This document shows positions 48,350 to 59,151 of a stretch of DNA of 64,000 nucleotides, one piece after another. Positions within the stretch are counted from its first letter, which is position 1. Each line of letters opens with the position of its first letter. A program made the position numbers and the translations under genes. The notes under the pieces are model-generated. The model searched no databases, was not told the DNA's origin, and worked only from the letters and a program-made list of their open reading frames with translations. Source of the stretch: DATBGO01 sp963695645 (GTDB lineage Bacteria > Actinomycetota > Actinomycetes > Streptosporangiales > Streptosporangiaceae); the NCBI GenBank assembly GCA_963695645.1, contig CAVOHC010000006.1:124001-188000 (forward strand), read 5' to 3'.

Positions 48350-48931
48350 TCAGGAAGACGTTGCGGCGAAACGACGGCCAGGCGCGTAAGCACGCAACCG
48401 GTCGCGCAGTTTCTCGCGGCCGCGGTGCAGCCGCGACATCACGGTCCCGATCGGCGTCCCCATCATCTCCGCGATCTCCTTGTACGGGTAGCCCTCGATA
48501 TCGGCGAGGTAGATCGCCACCCTGAACTCTTTCGGGAGGTCGCGTAGCGCCCGGAGCACATCGGAGTCAGCCATCCGGTCAAGCGCCACGGCCTCGGCCG
48601 ACGCCGCGGGCGCGCTCAGCGGGTCGGTCCCGACCTGCCAGTCCTCCTGGAAGTCGATACCGAGCGGCTGGACGGGTTCGCGCCGCTTCCGCCGGTAGTT
48701 GTTGATGAACGTATTCGCGAGGATCCTGTACAGCCAGGCACGCAGGTTGGTGCCCGGCTTGAACTGGTGGAACGCCGAATATGCCTTGACGAGCGTCTCC
48801 TGGACCAGATCCTCAGCGTCGCTGGCGTTCCTGGTCATGCGGAGCGCGGCAGGATAAAGCTGGCCAAAATAGGGCATAACGTCTCGCTCGAAACGCATGT
48901 CCTGTTCTCGCGTCTGCTCTTCCTGCCTCAT
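48350..48931 (-). CDS. SigR/SigH-type ECF sigma factor
   Basis: A 193-residue ECF sigma factor. Region 2: DVMPYFGQLYPAALRMTRNASDAEDLVQETLVKAYSAFHQF, with NLRAWLYRILANTFINNYRRKRREP; region 4: ALRDLPKEFRVAIYLADIEGYPYKEIAEMMGTPIGTVMSRLHRGREKLRD. This is the SigR/SigH (disulfide-stress) group, normally followed by the zinc anti-sigma gene rsrA. Here only 126 bases follow before the convergent GT2-TagF stop, and no anti-sigma gene is present. ATG 48931 is taken; TTG or GTG codons upstream are alternatives. A SigR-like promoter lies about 100 bases upstream. Confidence 0.88.
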   Translation of the reverse strand: MRQEEQTREQDMRFERDVMPYFGQLYPAALRMTRNASDAEDLVQETLVKAYSAFHQFKPGTNLRAWLYRILANTFINNYRRKRREPVQPLGIDFQEDWQVGTDPLSAPAASAEAVALDRMADSDVLRALRDLPKEFRVAIYLADIEGYPYKEIAEMMGTPIGTVMSRLHRGREKLRDRLRAYAPGRRFAATSS

Positions 48932-49023
48932 CGTCACCCCATCTCTAGTTAAAGCCAACCTAATGGATGTGGCAACGAACCGTCACGTTGAGTGATCTGC
49001 GCGGCCGTGTTGTCGCGGTGCTG

Positions 49024-49048
49024 AACACCGACAAAGACGTCTATTTCC
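49024..49048 (-). promoter_or_regulatory. Candidate SigR-type promoter for the sigma gene
   Basis: On the minus strand GGAAAT (plus 49043-49048), 16 bases, then GTT (49024-49026) fits GGGAAT-N16-GTT except one base. It is about 93 bases ahead of the start codon, suggesting positive autoregulation. Confidence 0.5.
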
Positions 49049-49096
49049 CCCCGCCAGACGAACCACGTGATTACGCCCTGCGTAAAGCGCCCCGGA

Positions 49097-50659
49097 TCAG
49101 ATCCAGCCGTGGTACCACATCCGGGCCAGCCAGGAGCTGTACGGCAGGACCTTCGCGGCGAGCACCGGATAGATGTAGGAGAAATCCGCCAGCACGGCCA
49201 GCATGTAGGCGCCGGCCACGATAGCGCCGGTCGTCCGGCGCACCGGGCTGGCCAGGGACGGCCCGATGATCACCCCGATGCACAGCGTGATCGCCAGGAC
49301 GAGAAACGGGTCGAACGACACGGCGTAGAACGAGAACTCGGTCCGCTTGTCGTGCCAGGCGAACCAGAACCACGGCAGCCAGCCGGCCGCTACGGCCAGC
49401 AGCACCGCGCCCGCCCGCCAGTCCCTGCGGGCCAGCCACCACACGACGCACGCCAGCAGTGCCGGGATCGACGCCCACCAGATCAGCGGCGTCCCGAGGG
49501 CGAGAACCTCCTGGGAGCAGCTCTTCGCGCCGCAGCCCTTCGGCGTCGCATAGTAGAACGAGACCGGCCTGCTCATCATCAGCCAGGTCCAGGGCTGTGA
49601 CTTGTACGGGTGACCCGCGTCCAGGGTGACGCTGAAATGCCACATGGCCAGGGTGTACTGATACAGCGAGTCAAGCGCGGACAGCACCGGATTGTGGTTA
49701 CCGTGCTGCGCGGCCCATTCCCGGTCGTAGCCGACCGTCCCGGCGAACCAGCCGCTATAGGAGGCCAGGTAGGCGGCAAGCGGCACCGCCCCGAACGAGA
49801 CCGGCAGCCACTTCCCGTCCCGCACCAGCGCGCCGCGGACGTATCCAGGGAAACCGGCGGCCCGGCGGGCGCCCAGGTCCCACGCGATGGCCAGGCATCC
49901 GAAGGCCGCTATGTAGTAAATACCGTTCCATTTGGACGCGCAGGCGAAGCCCAGGCACAGCCCCGCACCCACCCGCCACCACCGGATCCCGAGCCCCGGC
50001 CCGACATCGTCGGCCGCCCCGTCGGCTACCGCGGCCGCTATCCTGGCCCGGCCGCGGTCCCGGTCGATCACCAGGCAGCCGAAGGCTGCCAGCACCCAGA
50101 ACATCACGAAGATGTCCAGCAGCGCGGTGCGGCTCATCACGAGTTCGAGCCCGTCAAGCGCTAGCAGCAGCCCTGCGACACAGCCGAGCAGGGTCGAGCG
50201 GGTCATCCTGCGGGCGATCCGCGCCGTCATGAGGATGGACAGGGACCCGACCACGGCGACCGCGAACCGCCAGCCGAACGGGGTCAGCCCGAACAGCCAC
50301 TCGCCGGCCGCGATCGCCACCTTGCCGAGCGGCGGATGCACCACGAACTCGCCGCCCGGGGCGAAGATGTTGGTATTGCCGTGGGCCAGCAGCGCGTCCG
50401 CGTTCTTAACGTGATTGATCTCGGCGCCGTGCCGCAGGATTCCGTAGGCGTCGCCTACGTAATAGGTCTCGTCGAACACGATGGACGGGGGGACGCTGAG
50501 CCTGTTGAAACGCAGGAAGGTACCCAGCGCGGTGACCAGGAGCGGCCCCGCCCAGCCCCAGAAGGCACTCCCGGCGATCGGTGGCACCAGCCGGGCGCGG
50601 AGGTCGGCACCCCGGTCGGCCGGCGCACCTGCCAGCAGCTCGGCCTCGTTTGCCATCAT
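49097..50659 (-). CDS. pmt: Protein O-mannosyltransferase (PMT family)
   Basis: A 520-residue GT-C membrane enzyme that transfers mannose from polyprenyl-phosphomannose to Ser/Thr of exported proteins. Motifs: VFDETYYVGDAYGILRHG (catalytic Asp-Glu), EFVVHPPLGKVAIAAGEWLFG, RTALLDIFVMFWV, and about 10 helices, ending with the SYIYPVLAAKVLPYSSW region typical of actinobacterial Pmt. It is divergent from rsmI by only 44 bases, the arrangement seen in streptomycetes and mycobacteria. Confidence 0.92.
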   Translation of the reverse strand: MMANEAELLAGAPADRGADLRARLVPPIAGSAFWGWAGPLLVTALGTFLRFNRLSVPPSIVFDETYYVGDAYGILRHGAEINHVKNADALLAHGNTNIFAPGGEFVVHPPLGKVAIAAGEWLFGLTPFGWRFAVAVVGSLSILMTARIARRMTRSTLLGCVAGLLLALDGLELVMSRTALLDIFVMFWVLAAFGCLVIDRDRGRARIAAAVADGAADDVGPGLGIRWWRVGAGLCLGFACASKWNGIYYIAAFGCLAIAWDLGARRAAGFPGYVRGALVRDGKWLPVSFGAVPLAAYLASYSGWFAGTVGYDREWAAQHGNHNPVLSALDSLYQYTLAMWHFSVTLDAGHPYKSQPWTWLMMSRPVSFYYATPKGCGAKSCSQEVLALGTPLIWWASIPALLACVVWWLARRDWRAGAVLLAVAAGWLPWFWFAWHDKRTEFSFYAVSFDPFLVLAITLCIGVIIGPSLASPVRRTTGAIVAGAYMLAVLADFSYIYPVLAAKVLPYSSWLARMWYHGWI

Positions 50660-50703
50660 CGACTGCCATGGTATGGGCGCCGGGCGTTAGCGTGGGCGGC
50701 GTC

Positions 50704-51684
50704 ATGGAACGTTGCGGCGCTGCGGGCGCGGACCGCGCCGTCGGCGGCACCGGGGAGGGCCCTGGCGAGCGCACCGGCGGCACGCTGATCCTGGCTGCCG
50801 TCCCGATCGGCCAGCCAGCAGACGCCTCGGCGCGGCTGGCTGCGGCGCTGCGCTCGGCACCTGTCGTTGCCGCCGAAGACACCCGCAGGCTCCGCAGGCT
50901 GGCAGCCTCGCTGGGCGCCGCGCTGACCGGCCGGGTGGTGTCCTACTACGACGATGTTGAGACGGCACGAGCGGCCACGCTGCTGGCCGAGCTCAAGGCC
51001 GGCCGCGACGTCCTGCTGGTCACCGACGCGGGCATGCCAGGCGTGAGCGATCCGGGTTACCGGCTCGTGGCGGCCGCCGCCGCCGCAGGCATCCGGGTCA
51101 CCGTGCTGCCCGGGCCGTCTGCCGTTACCGCTGCGCTGGCGGTCTCCGGATTGCCCAGCGACCGGTTCTGCTTCGAGGGCTTTCCGCCGCGTCGAAAAGG
51201 CGAGCGGGCCCGCAGGTTCGCTGAGCTGGCCGCTGAGCGCAGGACGCTGATCTTCTTCGAGTCGCCCCGCAGGCTGGGTGCCACCATGACCGGCCTGGCC
51301 GAGGCGCTCGGCGGCGGACGGCGCGCTGTCGTCTGCCGGGAGCTCACCAAGACGCATGAGGAGGTCAGGCGCGGCACCCTGGCCGAGCTGGCAGCCTGGG
51401 CAGCGGATAATCCGCTTGGCGAGATCACGGTGGTGGTCGAGGGAGCGAGGGTGGCCGCACGGGCGGGGAGCCCTGGCGAGGCCGGGGCCGCAGCCGCCGA
51501 GGTAGAGCGGCGGGTGGCGGCCGGGGCTCGGCGCAATGCCGCGATCGCCGCGGTGGCCGCGGAGCACGGGATGGCGAAACGGGAACTCTACGATGCTGTC
51601 GTCCGGCATCGCGCGGTCTTGCCGCCGGCTCCGATCAGCACGCCCGCTGCCCCGACTGGCTCGCAGCAGGCGGACGGCGGCTGA
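50704..51684 (+). CDS. rsmI: 16S rRNA (cytidine-2'-O) methyltransferase RsmI
   Basis: A 326-residue tetrapyrrole-methylase-fold enzyme that 2'-O-methylates C1402 of 16S rRNA. Motifs: LILAAVPIGQPADASARL, VAAEDTRRLRRLA, LLVTDAGMPGVSDPGYRLV, VLPGPSAVTAALAVSGLPSDRFCFEGF, FFESPRRLGATM and VVCRELTKTHEEV. ATG at 50704 is taken, with about 30 variable residues before the fold; GTG codons slightly upstream are possible. It is followed by metG after 73 bases. Confidence 0.92.
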   Translation: MERCGAAGADRAVGGTGEGPGERTGGTLILAAVPIGQPADASARLAAALRSAPVVAAEDTRRLRRLAASLGAALTGRVVSYYDDVETARAATLLAELKAGRDVLLVTDAGMPGVSDPGYRLVAAAAAAGIRVTVLPGPSAVTAALAVSGLPSDRFCFEGFPPRRKGERARRFAELAAERRTLIFFESPRRLGATMTGLAEALGGGRRAVVCRELTKTHEEVRRGTLAELAAWAADNPLGEITVVVEGARVAARAGSPGEAGAAAAEVERRVAAGARRNAAIAAVAAEHGMAKRELYDAVVRHRAVLPPAPISTPAAPTGSQQADGG

Positions 51685-51757
51685 GCCGCCGGGCCGTGCT
51701 GCGGGCGCCGGGCCGCCGGGGGCCGCGGGCGGCCGGCCAGGCTCTAGGCTGGAGGCC

Positions 51758-53554
51758 ATGTCCCCCACCAGCCGTCACATCCTGGCCGCGCCCGCGTGGC
51801 CGTACGCCAACGGGCCGCGCCACATCGGGCACGTATCCGGATTCGGGCTGCCCTGCGACATGTTCGCCAGGTACCAGCGGATGGCTGGCAACAAGGTCCT
51901 GATGGTCAGCGGCACCGACGAGCACGGCACCCCGATCCAGGTGCAGGCTGATTCCGAAGGGGTCACGGCACGGGAACTCGCCGACAGGTACAACCGGATC
52001 ATCGCCGAGGATCTGACCGGACTTGGCATGTCCTACGACCTGTTCACGCGGACCACGACCCGCAATCACTACGCGGTGGTCCAGGAGATCTTCAGCGGTC
52101 TGTACCGGAACGGCTACATCTTCCCGCGCGCGGCGATGGGCGCGATCTCGCCGTCAACCGGCCGCACCCTGCCCGACCGTTACATCGAGGGCACCTGCCC
52201 GATCTGCGGCTACGACGGAGCGCGCGGCGACCAGTGCGACAACTGCGGCAACCAGCTCGACCCGGCCGACCTGATCAATCCGCGCTCGAGGATCAACGGC
52301 GAGAAGCCCCATTTCGTGGAGACCGAGCATTTCTTCCTTGACCTGCCGGCCTTCGCTGACGTGCTCGGCACCTGGCTGCAGGGCAAGAGCGGCCGGTGGC
52401 GTCCCAACGTCCTGAAGTTTGCCCTCAACCTGCTCGGCGACCTGCAACCCAGGGCGATCACCCGCGATCTCGACTGGGGCGTGCCCATCCCGCTGCCCGG
52501 CTGGCAGGACCGCCCGGACAAGCGGATCTACGTCTGGTTCGACGCGGTGATCGGGTACTTGTCGGCCTCGGTGGAGTGGGCGCGCAGGTACGGCGAGCCG
52601 GATGCCTGGCGGGCGTGGTGGCAGTCGCAGGACGCCGAGACCTATTACTTCATGGGCAAGGACAACATCGTCTTCCATGCCGAGATCTGGCCTGCCATGT
52701 TGTTCGGCTATAACGGGCAGGGCAGCAAGGGCGGCACGCCCGGGTCTCTCGGCGCGCTGAACCTGCCGACCGAGGTGGTCTCCAGCGAGTACCTCACGAT
52801 GGAGGGCCGCAAGTTCTCGTCCTCGCGTGCCGTGGTCATCTACGTGCGCGACTTCATCGCGCGTTACGACGTCGACGCTCTGCGGTACTACATTGCGGTG
52901 GCCGGGCCGGAAAATCAGGACACCGACTTCACCTGGACCGAGTTCGTCCGGCGCACCAATGACGAACTGCTCGCCAACTGGGGGAACCTGGTCAACAGGT
53001 CGGTCTCGTTCGCGGCCCGCAACATCGGCGCGATCCCGGAACCCGGTCACCTGACCGATGCGGACGCGCAGATCCTGCAGCGTTCGGCGGCCGCGTTCGC
53101 CGCCGTGGGAGATGCGCTCGGCCGGTCCCATTTCAAGGTGGCAATCACCGAGGCGATGCGGACGCTCAGCGATGCCAACAAGTACCTCTCCGACCAGGCT
53201 CCGTGGAAGCTGCGCGAGGCCGATCCCGACCGGATGCGGACAATCTGTCACGTGGCGCTGCAGCTCGTCGACGACGGGAAGACGCTGCTGACCCCGTTCC
53301 TGCCGAACTCTTCGCAGAAGGTCTTCGAGATGCTGGGCGGAACCGGTGAATGGTCGGGAGTGCCGCGGATCGACGAGGTCGATGAGGACGGCGGCTCCGG
53401 CTACCCGGTGATCACCGGCCAGTACGCTACGGCGGCCCGATGGGCGTCGGCGCCGATCCGGCCGGGGACTCCGCTGGCGCAGCCGACTCCGCTGTTCGCC
53501 AAGCTCGAGCCCTCCGTCGCCGCCGAGGAGCTGGCCCGGCTGGAGCGGGCGTGA
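51758..53554 (+). CDS. metG: Methionyl-tRNA synthetase
   Basis: A 598-residue class I synthetase. HIGH-type motif in APAWPYANGPRHIGHVSGF, zinc finger with CPICGYDGARGDQCDNCG, GKDNIVFHAEIWP, and the KMSKS-type loop RKFSSSR. The anticodon domain (WGNLVNRSVSFAARN) ends the protein; no C-terminal EMAP-like domain is present. ATG at 51758 is preceded by TGGAGG and matches the family start; the frame is open to 51536 inside rsmI. It overlaps tatD by GTGA at 53551. Confidence 0.96.
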   Translation: MSPTSRHILAAPAWPYANGPRHIGHVSGFGLPCDMFARYQRMAGNKVLMVSGTDEHGTPIQVQADSEGVTARELADRYNRIIAEDLTGLGMSYDLFTRTTTRNHYAVVQEIFSGLYRNGYIFPRAAMGAISPSTGRTLPDRYIEGTCPICGYDGARGDQCDNCGNQLDPADLINPRSRINGEKPHFVETEHFFLDLPAFADVLGTWLQGKSGRWRPNVLKFALNLLGDLQPRAITRDLDWGVPIPLPGWQDRPDKRIYVWFDAVIGYLSASVEWARRYGEPDAWRAWWQSQDAETYYFMGKDNIVFHAEIWPAMLFGYNGQGSKGGTPGSLGALNLPTEVVSSEYLTMEGRKFSSSRAVVIYVRDFIARYDVDALRYYIAVAGPENQDTDFTWTEFVRRTNDELLANWGNLVNRSVSFAARNIGAIPEPGHLTDADAQILQRSAAAFAAVGDALGRSHFKVAITEAMRTLSDANKYLSDQAPWKLREADPDRMRTICHVALQLVDDGKTLLTPFLPNSSQKVFEMLGGTGEWSGVPRIDEVDEDGGSGYPVITGQYATAARWASAPIRPGTPLAQPTPLFAKLEPSVAAEELARLERA

Positions 53555-54405
53555 GCAGCGGTCGTCCGGCTGGCCGGCCGCGGGCTGACCAGCCGCCCCC
53601 GCTGCCCGAGCCGCTGCCCGGCGAGGCGCTCGACAGCCACTGCCATCTCGACATGATCGAGCGCCCGGTGGCCGAGGTGCTCGCCGACGCGCTGTCGGTG
53701 GGCATCACCCGGGTCGTGACCGTCGGCTGCGATGTGCCCTCCTCCCGGTGGGCGGCGGACTGCGCGAGCCAGCGCCTGGATGTCTACGCCGCGGTGGCGA
53801 TCCATCCGAACGAGACAGCGAGGGCGGCCACCTCAGTGGCCGAGCGCGATGCCGTGCTCGCCGAGATCGCCGCGCTCGCCGAGCTTGATCAGGTGCGAGC
53901 CGTCGGCGAGACAGGGCTTGACTACTACCGGGACAGCGCCGCGCCGCGGGTACAGCAGGAGTGGTTCCGCGCGCACATCCAGATCGCCAAGCAGGCCGGG
54001 AAGGCCCTGATGATCCACGACAGGGACGCCCACGACGACGTGCTGCGGATCCTGGACTCCGAAGGCGCTCCCGATCAGGTGATCTTTCATTGCTTCTCGG
54101 GCGACGCCGCGATGGCCAAGCGCTGCGCGGACGCCGGGTACGTGCTGAGTTTCGCGGGGAACGTGACTTTTTCCAGTGCGCAGCCGCTGCGCGACGCCGC
54201 GGCCGCGGCGCCAGCTGACGCGATCCTGGCCGAGACGGACGCGCCCTTCCTGACGCCGATGCCGCACCGCGGCAAGCCGAACTCGCCGGCCATGGTGGCC
54301 GCAACGCTGCGGGCGCTCGCCGGGGTGAAGCAGATGCCGGTAGCCGACCTGTGCGCAGCCGTCGCAGCGACCGGGGAGCGGCTCTTCGGGCCATGGCGTG
54401 GATAA
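53551..54405 (+). CDS. tatD: TatD-family metal-dependent deoxyribonuclease
   Basis: A 284-residue TIM-barrel hydrolase of the TatD DNase family, two-metal 3'-5' exonuclease. Metal ligands: LDSHCHLDM (HxH), AVGETGLDYYRD (Glu), MIHDRDAHDD (His), IFHCFSGD (His) and ETDAPFLTPMPHRGKPN (Asp). The GTG at 53551 overlaps the metG stop as GTGA; the longer open frame into metG is not used. The first 25 residues are Arg/Pro-rich. The usual downstream rpfB is missing. Confidence 0.93.
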   Translation: MSSGRPAGRPRADQPPPLPEPLPGEALDSHCHLDMIERPVAEVLADALSVGITRVVTVGCDVPSSRWAADCASQRLDVYAAVAIHPNETARAATSVAERDAVLAEIAALAELDQVRAVGETGLDYYRDSAAPRVQQEWFRAHIQIAKQAGKALMIHDRDAHDDVLRILDSEGAPDQVIFHCFSGDAAMAKRCADAGYVLSFAGNVTFSSAQPLRDAAAAAPADAILAETDAPFLTPMPHRGKPNSPAMVAATLRALAGVKQMPVADLCAAVAATGERLFGPWRG

Positions 54406-54559
54406 GGCCTGACGCGCAAGGCGCGACGGCCGCAGGGTGGCGGCCGGGACGGGCGCAGCGCCGTCACGGGCGCTGGGTAGTGACAGGCGCTGGGTCGTGA
54501 CGCGGGTCGTGACGGGGGCCAGGTCGTGACGGGCGCAAGGCAGCGCCTGCTGTGGCTCG
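54406..54559. other. Repeat-rich spacer in place of rpfB
   Basis: Between tatD and rsmA. A perfect hairpin GGCCGC-agggtg-GCGGCC lies at 54428-54445, followed by several GGTCGTGACGGG/GGCGCTGGGT-type repeats (about 54465-54540). No gene remains. In streptomycetes and mycobacteria this place usually carries a resuscitation-promoting factor (rpfB) gene. Confidence 0.6.
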
Positions 54560-55501
54560 GTGCCTGACGTGGCGCCGAGCGCTGCGGCGCCCCCGCTCGG
54601 GGCTGCCGAGATCAGGCAGATCGCGGCCAGGCTAGGCGTCGCCCCGGCCAAGCGGCTCGGCCAGAACTTCGTCATCGACGCGGGCACCGTCAACCGGATC
54701 ACGGCGCTGGCGGCGCTGCAGCCAGGTGAGACCGTGCTCGAGGTAGGCCCAGGCTTCGGGTCGCTCACCCTGCCGCTGCTCGCGGCGGCAGGCCGGGTCA
54801 TCGCGGTTGAGGTGGATCCGGTGCTAGCTGCTGAACTTCCTGCGACCGTCGCGGCGCGGGGCGCCGGGCTGGCAAGCCGGCTCGCCGTGGTGACCGCGGA
54901 CGCGGCGCGCGTCGCCGAGCTGCCCGGACCGCCGCCGACCGCGCTAGTAGCCAACCTCCCCTACAACGTGGCCGTGCCAGTTCTGCTGCACCTCCTGGCC
55001 ACCGTCTCGTCGCTTCGCCGTGGCCTGGTCATGGTGCAGGCCGAGGTCGCCGACCGGATGAGCGCTGTGCCGGGCAGCCGGATCTACGGCGTTCCTTCGG
55101 TGAAGCTGGCGTGGTTTGCTGACGTGCAGCGGGCTGGATCGGTGCCCCGGACCGTGTTCTGGCCGGTGCCGAGGGTCGATTCCGGGCTGGTCGCCTTCAC
55201 CAGGCGCGACCCGCCAGTGGTGCCGGGTGCCGTCGGCGCGGCTGGCGCCGGGCAGCCAAGCCGGGATGAGGTCTTCGCGGTGGTGGACGCCGCCTTCGCG
55301 CAGCGGCGCAAGACCCTGAGGGCTGCCCTGGCGCGATGGGCCGGCGCTGCGGCAGTGGCAGAGCAGATACTCAGGGACGCCGGCCTCGATCCGGCCCTGC
55401 GCGGCGAGTCACTCAGCGTGGCGGAGTTCGCCCGGATCGCGGTGGCCGGGAGGGGCCGCGTTCGAGCTGCCGCACGCGGCCGGCGGCCTCAGATCCGCTG
55501 A
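54560..55501 (+). CDS. rsmA: 16S rRNA (adenine(1518/1519)-N6)-dimethyltransferase
   Basis: A 313-residue SAM-dependent enzyme (KsgA) that dimethylates two adenines in the 3' hairpin of 16S rRNA. Motifs: KRLGQNFVID, VLEVGPGFGSLTLPLLAAAG (SAM site), the NLPYNVAVPVLLHLL catalytic motif, and FWPVPRVDSGLVAF near the C-terminal domain. GTG start at 54560; the first 20 residues are Ala/Pro-rich. The extra Gly/Ala segment in the C-terminal domain (VVPGAVGAAGAGQP) is a small insertion. ispE follows after 118 bases. Confidence 0.93.
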   Translation: MPDVAPSAAAPPLGAAEIRQIAARLGVAPAKRLGQNFVIDAGTVNRITALAALQPGETVLEVGPGFGSLTLPLLAAAGRVIAVEVDPVLAAELPATVAARGAGLASRLAVVTADAARVAELPGPPPTALVANLPYNVAVPVLLHLLATVSSLRRGLVMVQAEVADRMSAVPGSRIYGVPSVKLAWFADVQRAGSVPRTVFWPVPRVDSGLVAFTRRDPPVVPGAVGAAGAGQPSRDEVFAVVDAAFAQRRKTLRAALARWAGAAAVAEQILRDAGLDPALRGESLSVAEFARIAVAGRGRVRAAARGRRPQIR

Positions 55502-55619
55502 GGCCCTGCTGCGAATCTGGGCTCGGACCGAACAGGCCGCCGCGGCCGGATGTAACAGTTGATCCGCGGCCGATCCGGCGGCCCGCCAACTGCGGGCGCC
55601 CGCGTAGCATCGTCTGGTC

Positions 55620-56644
55620 GTGACTGTGACTCCTGTGACCGCGCGGGTACCCGCGAAGGTAAATCTCCAGCTCGCCGTCGGGCCGCCGCGCGCCGACGGT
55701 TATCACGATCTGGTAACGGTGTTCCATGCCGTCTCGCTCTTCGATGAGGTGACGGTGCGGCCGGCCGACCGGACCAAGGTGGTAGTGACCGGGACTGGCG
55801 CGGGCTCGGTGCCGAGCGGGCCGGCAAACCTGGCGGCCAGGGCCGCGACGGCGCTGGCCAGGGCCGCCAGATCGCGGCGCCGTGGCAAGGCAGCGGTGCT
55901 GATCGAGATCCGCAAGCGGATTCCGGTGGCGGCCGGGCTGGCAGGCGGCAGTGCCGACGCGGCGGCTGCGCTCGTCGCCTGCAACGAGCTCTGGGGCGCC
56001 GGGGCGTCCGCGCAGGAATTGCGCGCGGTCGCCGCTGAGATTGGCAGCGATGTTCCGTTCGCGCTGCTCGGCGGCACTGCCGTCGGCCAGGGCCGCGGCG
56101 AGCAGCTCACAGCGGCCCTGGTCACCGGCGTCTATCACTGGGTACTGGCGTTCGCGCCGGGCGGCCTCTCGACGCCAGAGGTCTACGCGGCCTGTGACCG
56201 GCTCCGGGCCGCGCGGGCCGCCGCCGCCACCCCATCCGGAACGCTTCCGGCTGGGTCGACGGCGGCTACCGAGCTGCCGGGTGCCGCTGCGGACCGGCCG
56301 CCTGGCTCGGCCGTTGCTAGCGCGCCGCAGCTCAGTACCGCCTTGATGGTGGCACTCCGGTCTGGCGATCCCATCGCGGTAGGCGCCCAGCTGATGAACG
56401 ACCTGCAGCCTGCGGCGGTGTCGCTGCGCCCAGAGCTGCGACGGACGCTAACTGCCGGCCGCCAGCTCGGCGCCCTGGGCGCGATCGTCTCCGGATCGGG
56501 CCCGACCTGCGCCTTCCTTGCAGCGGATGCGGCGCACGCCAAGGATCTCGCGGTCTCGCTGACGGGCGCCGGGGTCTGCCGGGCGGTCGTCAGCGTCAAG
56601 GGGCCGGTGGCTGGCGCGGCGGTCCTGGCCGCGGGGGAGCCTGA

Positions 56645-56648
<4 letters not shown>
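55620..56648 (+). CDS. ispE: 4-(cytidine-5'-diphospho)-2-C-methyl-D-erythritol kinase
   Basis: A 342-residue GHMP kinase of the MEP isoprenoid pathway. Motifs: ARVPAKVNLQLAVGPPRADGYHDLVTVFHAVSL, IPVAAGLAGGSADAAAALVACN (ATP loop), and GAIVSGSGPTCAFLAAD near the end. A Ala/Pro/Thr-rich insert of about 50 residues at 195-240 makes it longer than the usual 280-300. GTG start at 55620. The stop overlaps the next gene as GTGA. Confidence 0.92.
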
Positions 56649-58442
<1,794 letters not shown>

Positions 58443-58471
<29 letters not shown>

Positions 58472-59024
58472 GCGATGGCCCGGCATCGGCGCCCCCGGGT
58501 GATTCGGATGCCCGGCGCTTGGGAGCGTCGAATGGTGCCAGCAGGACCCGCAACAGCGCAGCGAGGTGGCCCTGCTGGCCAGCGTCCAGCCCGGTGAGCA
58601 GACCCCGCTCGCTGGTCAGCAGGTCGGCGAGGGCGGCGTCGACGGTGGACAGCCCGCGCTGGGTAAGGACGACCAGTACGCCCCTCTTGTCCTGCGGGTC
58701 AGGCTGCCTGCTGACCAGTCCGGCGTCAGCTAGCCGGTCAATCCGGTTGGTCATAGTGCCCGATGTCACGAGGGTGGCGTGCAGCAGCGCTCCCGGGCTC
58801 AGCTGGTAGGGCGCGCCCTGCCTGCGCAGCGCGGATAGGACATCGAACTCCCAGGATTCAAGCCCGTGCGCGGCGAACGCCGCCCGCCTTGCCCGGTCCA
58901 GATGCCTGGCCAGCCTGGAGATGCGGCTGAGCACCTGCAAGGGTTCGACGTCGAGATCGGGCCGCTCGGTGTGCCAGCCTGCCACCAGGTCGTCCACCTC
59001 GTCGGTCACCGGCTGCGTGACCAT
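58443..59024 (-). CDS. tamR: MarR-family regulator TamR
   Basis: A 193-residue MarR protein: LSRISRLARHLDRARRAAFAAHGLESWEFDVLSALRRQG, then LLHATLVTSGTMTNRIDRLADAGLVSRQPDPQDKRGVLV. In Streptomyces, TamR represses the divergent tam gene and is relieved by citrate or trans-aconitate. The divergent neighbour here encodes that methyltransferase, supporting the assignment. ATG 59024 has AGGCGG before it; upstream ATGs up to 59093 are possible. Its 3' end overlaps that of the ABC-F gene in the convergent direction. Confidence 0.85.
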
Positions 59025-59085
59025 GGCCGGCCGCCTGGCGCCCGTCGGCCCGCGCCGTTGCTGCTTCATGATGTGCAGCATATCT

Positions 59086-59134
59086 CTTGACATCGAGACT
59101 TCGTGGGAGGTAACAAAGATATCTCGATGTCAAG
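59086..59134. promoter_or_regulatory. TamR operator: perfect 13-bp inverted repeat
   Basis: CTTGACATCGAGA (59086-59098) and TCTCGATGTCAAG (59122-59134) are perfect inverted arms 23 bases apart, in the tamR-tam divergent promoter. Arm centres are 36 bases apart, more than three helical turns, so two dimers may bind, one per arm. Confidence 0.75.
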
Positions 59135-59151
59135 GTAGATCGGACGCCATC

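Noticed and set aside
48967..49224. 85-codon plus-strand frame upstream of pmt
   Set aside because: It overlaps the sigma promoter and the pmt 3' end, has no ribosome site, and shifts to Arg/Pro-rich sequence typical of a shadow.
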